From positions 1 through 39,435 of the forward strand of contig JAAENI010000804.1 of NCBI GenBank assembly GCA_024224595.1: a DNA stretch of 39,435 bases, in the 5' to 3' direction. Source of the stretch: Hyphomicrobiales bacterium (GTDB lineage: Bacteria; Pseudomonadota; Alphaproteobacteria; Rhizobiales; Rhizobiaceae). Each line of letters opens with the position of its first letter. The first letter of the stretch is position 1. This document shows, one piece after another, positions 35,012 to 39,435 of this stretch. Position numbers and translations under genes: made by a program. The notes beneath the pieces are model-generated. The model saw nothing but the letters and a program-made list of their open reading frames with translations. It did no database searches and was not told where the DNA came from.

Positions 35012-35572
35012 TTATTTTTCCTCATCAAGGCTTTCTATCACCACATTTCCGTTTGTATACACACATATATCTGCAGCAATTTCCATCGATCTTCTGGCAA
35101 TTTCTTCAGCTGATTTCTTGGTATCCGAAAGCGCCATAGCAGCAGCAAGGGCATAATTGCCACCTGAACCAATTGCCATAATACCATGCTCGGGTTCCAG
35201 AACATCGCCATTTCCGGTTAACGCCAGGGTCACATTCTTGTCAGCCACCAGCATCATAGCTTCAAGGCGTCGTAAATACCGGTCTGTACGCCAGTCTTTT
35301 GCCAGTTCGACACAAGCTCGCATCAGTTGATCTGGATATTGTTCAAGTTTTGCTTCAAGGCGTTCAAACAAAGTAAAAGCATCAGCTGTTGCCCCGGCAA
35401 ATCCCGCGATAACATTACCCTTGCCCAGCGGACGAACTTTTTTGGCATTATGTTTTATCACTGTTTGTCCAAGACTAACCTGCCCGTCACCCGCAATGAC
35501 CACCTTACCGCCTTTGCGAACAGTAACGATAGTAGTTGCATGCATGGAAGGAAATCCATTTTGTTCAGCCAT
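35012..35572 (-). CDS. hslV: HslV (ClpQ), peptidase subunit of the HslUV protease
   Basis: A 186-residue threonine peptidase. [20 protein letters not shown] is the start of the mature enzyme; the active-site threonine is the first Thr of TTIV after removal of a short leader (about 12 residues), which is usual in alphaproteobacteria. [12 protein letters not shown] and CVYTNGN are conserved. It assembles into a double hexamer ring capped by HslU. CAGGGGA seven bases or so before the ATG supports the start. The gene diverges from hisB, with about 200 bases of shared upstream region. No confident heat-shock sigma box was identified. Confidence 0.97.
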   Translation of the reverse strand: MAEQNGFPSMHATTIVTVRKGGKVVIAGDGQVSLGQTVIKHNAKKVRPLGKGNVIAGFAGATADAFTLFERLEAKLEQYPDQLMRACVELAKDWRTDRYLRRLEAMMLVADKNVTLALTGNGDVLEPEHGIMAIGSGGNYALAAAMALSDTKKSAEEIARRSMEIAADICVYTNGNVVIESLDEEK

Positions 35573-35592
35573 AATATCCCCTGGTGGGTTGT

Positions 35593-35609
35593 TCGAATAA
35601 TAAATTCGA
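35593..35609 (-). promoter_or_regulatory. small inverted repeat in the hslV leader
   Basis: TCGAAT (35593-35598) and ATTCGA (35604-35609) form a perfect inverted repeat with a five-base spacer, 20 bases upstream of the hslV ATG. It may be an RNA hairpin near the ribosome binding site or an operator. Confidence 0.35.
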
Positions 35610-35790
35610 GATCATATGTAGGCGTTTTTTGCTGCAATACAATCAATTAAAGAAATTCCCGGCTTTTAATGTATTTTAAGCACTTTCATCACATGCGGGT
35701 ATCTGCGGATAATAATGTTTATGGATTTATTAGTGGCGATCGGGTTACAAGCAGCAATAGTTCATTGTGAATATTTTGGAGCACAGAAGA

Positions 35791-36387
35791 GTGGCGCGCA
35801 CGGCAACAATCAATCGCAAAACAAATGAGACAAAAATTTCGGTGAAGATCGATCTTGACGGTTCCGGTAAATATCAAATTAATACCGGTACAGGATTTTT
35901 CGATCATATGCTGGAACAATTATCCCGTCATTCTCTAATCGATATGGAAATCAGAGCCGATGGTGATCTCCACATTGATGCCCACCACACCTCCGAAGAT
36001 GTCGGAATTGCGGTTGGCCAGGCACTGTCAGATGCGTTGGGGGATCGCGCTGGTATCAGGCGTTATGCATCCATAGATCTGGCAATGGATGAAACGCTTA
36101 CCAAGGCAGCACTGGATGTTTCCGGGCGCCCATATCTGATATGGCAGGTCGTATTTTCCCGCGATAAAGTCGGAGATTATGATACCGAATTATTTCGCGA
36201 ATTCTTTCATGCTCTGGCCCAAAATGCAGGCATCACCCTTCATATCATTAATCAGTATGGTGAAAATAACCACCATATCGCTGAGACCTGTTTTAAATCA
36301 GTTGCCCGCGCACTACGTTCAGCCATTGAACCTGATCCCGGAATGGCCGGTGTCATACCATCAACAAAAGGCACCCTGAACGATTAA
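35791..36387 (+). CDS. hisB: imidazoleglycerol-phosphate dehydratase
   Basis: A 198-residue enzyme of the sixth step of histidine synthesis. [37 protein letters not shown] and NNHHIAE carry the histidine clusters that bind manganese. It lacks the phosphatase domain fused in enterobacteria. The frame is open to GTG at 35767, but GTG at 35791 is chosen because the product then begins [14 protein letters not shown] as in relatives and GGAG lies nine bases upstream. It is the first gene of the his cluster, facing away from hslV. Confidence 0.94.
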   Translation: MARTATINRKTNETKISVKIDLDGSGKYQINTGTGFFDHMLEQLSRHSLIDMEIRADGDLHIDAHHTSEDVGIAVGQALSDALGDRAGIRRYASIDLAMDETLTKAALDVSGRPYLIWQVVFSRDKVGDYDTELFREFFHALAQNAGITLHIINQYGENNHHIAETCFKSVARALRSAIEPDPGMAGVIPSTKGTLND

Positions 36388-36426
36388 GATAATTCGCGTT
36401 TTTCAGATAAAATACTGATGATTACC

Positions 36427-36452
36427 CAACAAAATATGTTGGTATTTTGTTG
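36427..36452. repeat. 10-bp perfect inverted repeat between hisB and the DUF2628 gene
   Basis: CAACAAAATA (36427-36436) and TATTTTGTTG (36443-36452) pair perfectly around a six-base loop, about 40 bases after hisB and 22 before the next ATG. The stem is AT-rich and no T-run follows it. It could be an RNA stability or processing hairpin or a protein-binding site inside the operon. Confidence 0.5.
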
Positions 36453-36473
36453 ATAGACCTATAGATAAAAGTC

Positions 36474-36977
36474 ATGAATACCTACAACATCTATATGCCA
36501 CCCGAATCCGGACCCAACAGCAATATTGCCAGTGCAATATACCTGCCTGACAACAAGGCATGGGTTGCCGCAATAGTGCCGCCAATTTGGTTCATTTGGC
36601 ATCGATTGTGGTGGGGGCTGACAATCTATTTAGCTTATCTGGCAATTGCTTTTCTGCTACTCCTCACGCCCTGGCAATATGCGGTGATATTATTATCAGC
36701 AATTCCTGGCATATATCTGTTTCTGGAAGGTCATGAACTGGTTCGCCAACAATATGAAAACCAGGGGTGGTGGCAGATCGGTGTGGTGCAGGCAAACGGC
36801 GAAGATGATGCAGTATTGCGATATACCCTTGGCCGCAATTCCTCGCAACAGGAGTCACAATCTGATAACATTGAATTTACCGCAGCAGCGTTGGCTAAGA
36901 ATTTCAAAGCGGGTTCCGGTAATCATGATAACGCTTCGAATTCGATCGGCATGTTTCCTCTGGAACCCACCGCATGA
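36474..36977 (+). CDS. DUF2628 family membrane protein
   Basis: A 167-residue protein with the DUF2628 layout: a polar N-terminus ([12 protein letters not shown]), the block [20 protein letters not shown], and two or three membrane helices between about residues 40 and 85. After [15 protein letters not shown] there is a polar tail. Its function is not known. In Hyphomicrobiales a gene of this family regularly sits between hisB and hisH, as here, and its last four bases overlap the hisH start (ATGA), so translation is coupled. A role in histidine synthesis itself has not been shown. Confidence 0.85.
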   Translation: MNTYNIYMPPESGPNSNIASAIYLPDNKAWVAAIVPPIWFIWHRLWWGLTIYLAYLAIAFLLLLTPWQYAVILLSAIPGIYLFLEGHELVRQQYENQGWWQIGVVQANGEDDAVLRYTLGRNSSQQESQSDNIEFTAAALAKNFKAGSGNHDNASNSIGMFPLEPTA

Positions 36978-37624
36978 AAACCGCGATCATTGATTATGGC
37001 TCCGGCAATCTTCATTCCGCTGCAAAAGCCTTTGAAAGAGCATTGAGAGATAATGAAATTGACGGGAAAATTGTTGTTACAGACAATCCTCAAACCGTTA
37101 CCCAATGTGATCATATCGTACTGCCCGGTGTTGGTGCATTTGCCGATTGTCGCAAAGGGCTGGACAATGTCGATGGTATGATGGAAGCACTCGAAGAGGT
37201 CGTGATCAGTCGGGCCAGACCATTTCTTGGTATATGCGTTGGTACCCAGTTGATGGCAACCAGAGGCCTGGAAAAATCTGTTACGCAAGGGTTTAACTGG
37301 ATTGGTGGCGAAGTGAGGGAAATAGAGCCCGATGATGACAATCTCAAGATTCCGCAAATTGGCTGGAATACCATCAATGTCATCAATAAACATGAATTAC
37401 TCAAGGATATTCAAACCGGCCCTGATGGACGCCATGCCTATTTTGTCCATTCCTATCATCTGGTTGCCGATAATCGCAACCATATCATCGCTGAATGCGA
37501 TTATGGCGGCGCGGTTACCGCAATTGTCGGACGTGACAACATGATTGGCACTCAATTTCATCCAGAAAAAAGTCAAAAGCTGGGATTGGCATTGATTGCA
37601 AACTTTCTCCGCTGGAACCCTTAG
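36974..37624 (+). CDS. hisH: imidazole glycerol phosphate synthase, glutaminase subunit
   Basis: A 216-residue class I glutamine amidotransferase. The nucleophile is Cys88 in [12 protein letters not shown]; His196 and Glu198 in [10 protein letters not shown] complete the triad. The N-terminus [12 protein letters not shown] is typical. It delivers ammonia to HisF, encoded two genes downstream. Overlap of four bases with the DUF2628 gene. Confidence 0.96.
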   Translation: MKTAIIDYGSGNLHSAAKAFERALRDNEIDGKIVVTDNPQTVTQCDHIVLPGVGAFADCRKGLDNVDGMMEALEEVVISRARPFLGICVGTQLMATRGLEKSVTQGFNWIGGEVREIEPDDDNLKIPQIGWNTINVINKHELLKDIQTGPDGRHAYFVHSYHLVADNRNHIIAECDYGGAVTAIVGRDNMIGTQFHPEKSQKLGLALIANFLRWNP

Positions 37625-37642
37625 CTAGAGCACTGTACCATT

Positions 37643-38374
37643 ATGATCTTATTTCCCGCAATCGATCTGAAAGATGGTGAATGTGTTCGTCTGAAACTCG
37701 GTGATATGAACGACGCAACGGTCTATAATACAGATCCGGGTGCCCAGGCACTTGAATTTGAACGACAGGGTTTTGATTGGTTGCATGTCGTCGACCTGAA
37801 TGGAGCTTTTGCCGGGGAAACGGTAAATGGCGATGCGGTTGAGGCCATATTGAAGGCCACCAAAAATCCGGTTCAGCTGGGCGGCGGCATTCGAAATCTT
37901 GATCATATTGAAGAATGGCTTTCAAAAGGATTGGCCCGGGTGATACTGGGAACCATCGCAGTGCGAGACCCGCAATTGGTAAAGCAGGCCTGCAAACAGT
38001 TCCCCGGCAAAATTGCCGTTGGCATTGATGCAAAAGGCGGCAGGGTTGCGGTTGAAGGCTGGGCAGAGGCCAGTGAACTGGGCATTATTGAAATGGCCAA
38101 CCGGTTTGAGGGTGCAGGCGTATCAGCAATCATCTATACAGATATCGATCGTGACGGGATCTTGACCGGCATCAACTGGAATTCAACGATAGAGCTTGCC
38201 AACGCTGTTAGCATTCCGGTCATTGCTTCTGGCGGTCTGGCATCACTGGATGATATTCACAGGATGAACCAGCCCGATGCAAATATTCTCGAAGGTGCCA
38301 TTTCCGGGCGCGCCCTTTATGATGGACGAATTAATGCTGCTCAGGCATTGGCAATATTAAATGAACATCATTAG
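37643..38374 (+). CDS. hisA: ProFAR isomerase
   Basis: A 243-residue TIM barrel. Asp8 in [13 protein letters not shown] and the Asp of [16 protein letters not shown] are the catalytic pair. GGGIRN and [12 protein letters not shown] are the phosphate-binding loops. It isomerises ProFAR to PRFAR, the substrate of HisFH. It lies 18 bases after hisH. Confidence 0.96.
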   Translation: MILFPAIDLKDGECVRLKLGDMNDATVYNTDPGAQALEFERQGFDWLHVVDLNGAFAGETVNGDAVEAILKATKNPVQLGGGIRNLDHIEEWLSKGLARVILGTIAVRDPQLVKQACKQFPGKIAVGIDAKGGRVAVEGWAEASELGIIEMANRFEGAGVSAIIYTDIDRDGILTGINWNSTIELANAVSIPVIASGGLASLDDIHRMNQPDANILEGAISGRALYDGRINAAQALAILNEHH

Positions 38375-38404
38375 CATTAATTCCAAAACCCATGAGGCCC
38401 GTTT

Positions 38405-39184
38405 GTGATGTCATTAAAAGCCCGTATTATCCCTTGTCTTGACGTTAAAGATGGCCGTGTTGTCAAGGGCGTATCTTTCGTTGATCTGATTGACGCAGGT
38501 GATCCCGTTGAAGCGGCTATTGCCTATGACAGCGCCGGTGCCGATGAATTATGTTTTCTTGATATCACCGCATCATCTGACAACCGGGGAATTATTTTTG
38601 ACGTTGTCAGTCAGACGGCTGAACATTGTTTCATGCCTCTGACCGTGGGTGGTGGCGTACGTGAATTAGTCGATATTCGCAATCTGCTGAACGCTGGCGC
38701 TGATAAAGTGGCAATCAATACCACCGCAGTCAAGAATCCCGATTTTGTTGCTCAGGCCGCCGATAAATTTGGCAATCAGTGCATTGTTATTTCAATTGAT
38801 GCCAAACGGGTATCAAATCAAAACCAAGGTAACCGGTGGGAGATATTTACCCATGGCGGTCGCCAATCGACGGGTATTGATGCAATTGAATTTGCCCAAT
38901 TGGTTGTCGAAAAGGGTGCAGGCGAAATTATGTTGACTTCAATGGATCAGGATGGGCAGAAATCTGGCTATGACCTGGCTTTAACCCGCTCGATAGCTGA
39001 CGCAGTCCAGGTACCGGTGATCGCATCAGGCGGTGTGGGAACCTTGGACCATCTGGTTGAGGGCATTCGCGACGGTCATGCTAATGCTGTGCTTGCTGCG
39101 TCAATATTTCACTTTGGCACATATACCATCTATGAAGCCAAACATTATATGAATAATAATGGCATTGCTATGAGGCTCGATTAG
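38405..39184 (+). CDS. hisF: imidazole glycerol phosphate synthase, cyclase subunit
   Basis: A 259-residue TIM barrel homologous to His[19 protein letters not shown] carries the first catalytic Asp (13 in this numbering), and ISIDAKR the second. [14 protein letters not shown] and [12 protein letters not shown] are phosphate loops. It converts PRFAR and ammonia to imidazole glycerol phosphate and AICAR. Two starts are adjacent, GTG at 38405 and ATG at 38408; GAGG at 38394-38397 is spaced better for the GTG, but the ATG cannot be excluded. Confidence 0.96.
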   Translation: MMSLKARIIPCLDVKDGRVVKGVSFVDLIDAGDPVEAAIAYDSAGADELCFLDITASSDNRGIIFDVVSQTAEHCFMPLTVGGGVRELVDIRNLLNAGADKVAINTTAVKNPDFVAQAADKFGNQCIVISIDAKRVSNQNQGNRWEIFTHGGRQSTGIDAIEFAQLVVEKGAGEIMLTSMDQDGQKSGYDLALTRSIADAVQVPVIASGGVGTLDHLVEGIRDGHANAVLAASIFHFGTYTIYEAKHYMNNNGIAMRLD

Positions 39185-39185
39185 A

Positions 39186-39435
39186 ATGTTTGATCTCACA
39201 GAACTCGAAAGCATTATTGGCCGACGCGCCAAGGATAATACAGAACAATCTTATACTGCTTCTCTGCTGGCAAAAGGTACCAACAAATGCGCCGAAAAAT
39301 TTGGCGAAGAAGCCATTGAGACAATCATTGCCGCCGCCACACAAAATCGCGATGAATTGACGGCAGAGACCGCCGATGTATTATTTCATCTTTTAGTACT
39401 ACTCAAATCTGCCAATATACCTTTGAGTGAAGTTA
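39186..39435 (+). CDS. hisE: phosphoribosyl-ATP pyrophosphatase (partial, cut by window end)
   Basis: The frame opens at ATG 39186, one base after the hisF stop, and runs to the window edge for 83 codons. KGTNKCAEKFGEEAIETIIAA, given here in part, and ETADVLFHLLVLLK are the metal-binding and helical blocks of HisE. The enzyme hydrolyses phosphoribosyl-ATP, the second step of histidine synthesis. Roughly the last 20 residues lie outside. Confidence 0.95.
   Translation, partial: MFDLTELESIIGRRAKDNTEQSYTASLLAKGTNKCAEKFGEEAIETIIAAATQNRDELTAETADVLFHLLVLLKSANIPLSEV

Noticed and set aside
35012-35572. N-terminal extension of HslV as an anomaly
   Set aside because: A leader of about a dozen residues before the catalytic threonine is usual in alphaproteobacterial HslV.
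1-39435. CRISPR arrays, rRNA genes or intact insertion sequences
   Set aside because: No regularly spaced repeats, rRNA sequence or transposase gene could be found on either strand.

Overview
The window looks like a chromosomal segment of an alphaproteobacterium of the Hyphomicrobiales (Rhizobiales) type. The main reason is the right end: hslU-hslV lie back to back with hisB, a DUF2628 gene, hisH, hisA, hisF and hisE, an order typical of that group. The left-end cluster (DUF2333 gene, AAA+ ATPase and three partners) also fits. Base composition is moderate to low for the group (high forties percent GC by eye). The transporter and N-methyl amine genes suggest a marine or host-associated heterotroph, which is inference.

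Layout. 1-6167, minus strand: five consecutive genes running coiled-coil protein, unknown 378-aa protein, AAA+ ATPase, 425-aa DUF6638-like protein, DUF2333 membrane protein (cut by the window edge). This is the best candidate for an undescribed system. 6168-7074: a miniature inverted repeat, tRNA-Arg(CCG) and a decayed tail of an M20 amidohydrolase gene. 7075-10251: two FemAB/GNAT-like genes, a short ORF and a wrecked polysaccharide flippase, a decaying cell-surface locus. 10278-14272, minus strand: intact M20 amidohydrolase, HNH endonuclease, dihaem cytochrome c and DUF2189 membrane protein.

14501-27072, plus strand: a catabolic and uptake block. It holds a Ser/Cys-type proline racemase superfamily enzyme, four heterotetrameric sarcosine oxidase genes (order B, D, A, G), a complete branched-chain-amino-acid-type ABC importer (two ATPases, two permeases, binding protein) ending in a strong terminator, and a creatinase-like M24 protein that has lost metal ligands. 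Together they suggest import and breakdown of an N-methylated or proline-derived compound, substrate unknown. 27200-31536: a three-gene ABC efflux system (ATPase, FtsX-like permease, periplasmic adaptor). 31767-33134: tryptophanase with visibly higher GC than its neighbours, probably acquired.

33641-39435: hslU and hslV on the minus strand, then the histidine operon on the plus strand, running off the right edge inside hisE. No rRNA, CRISPR array or intact insertion sequence was seen.
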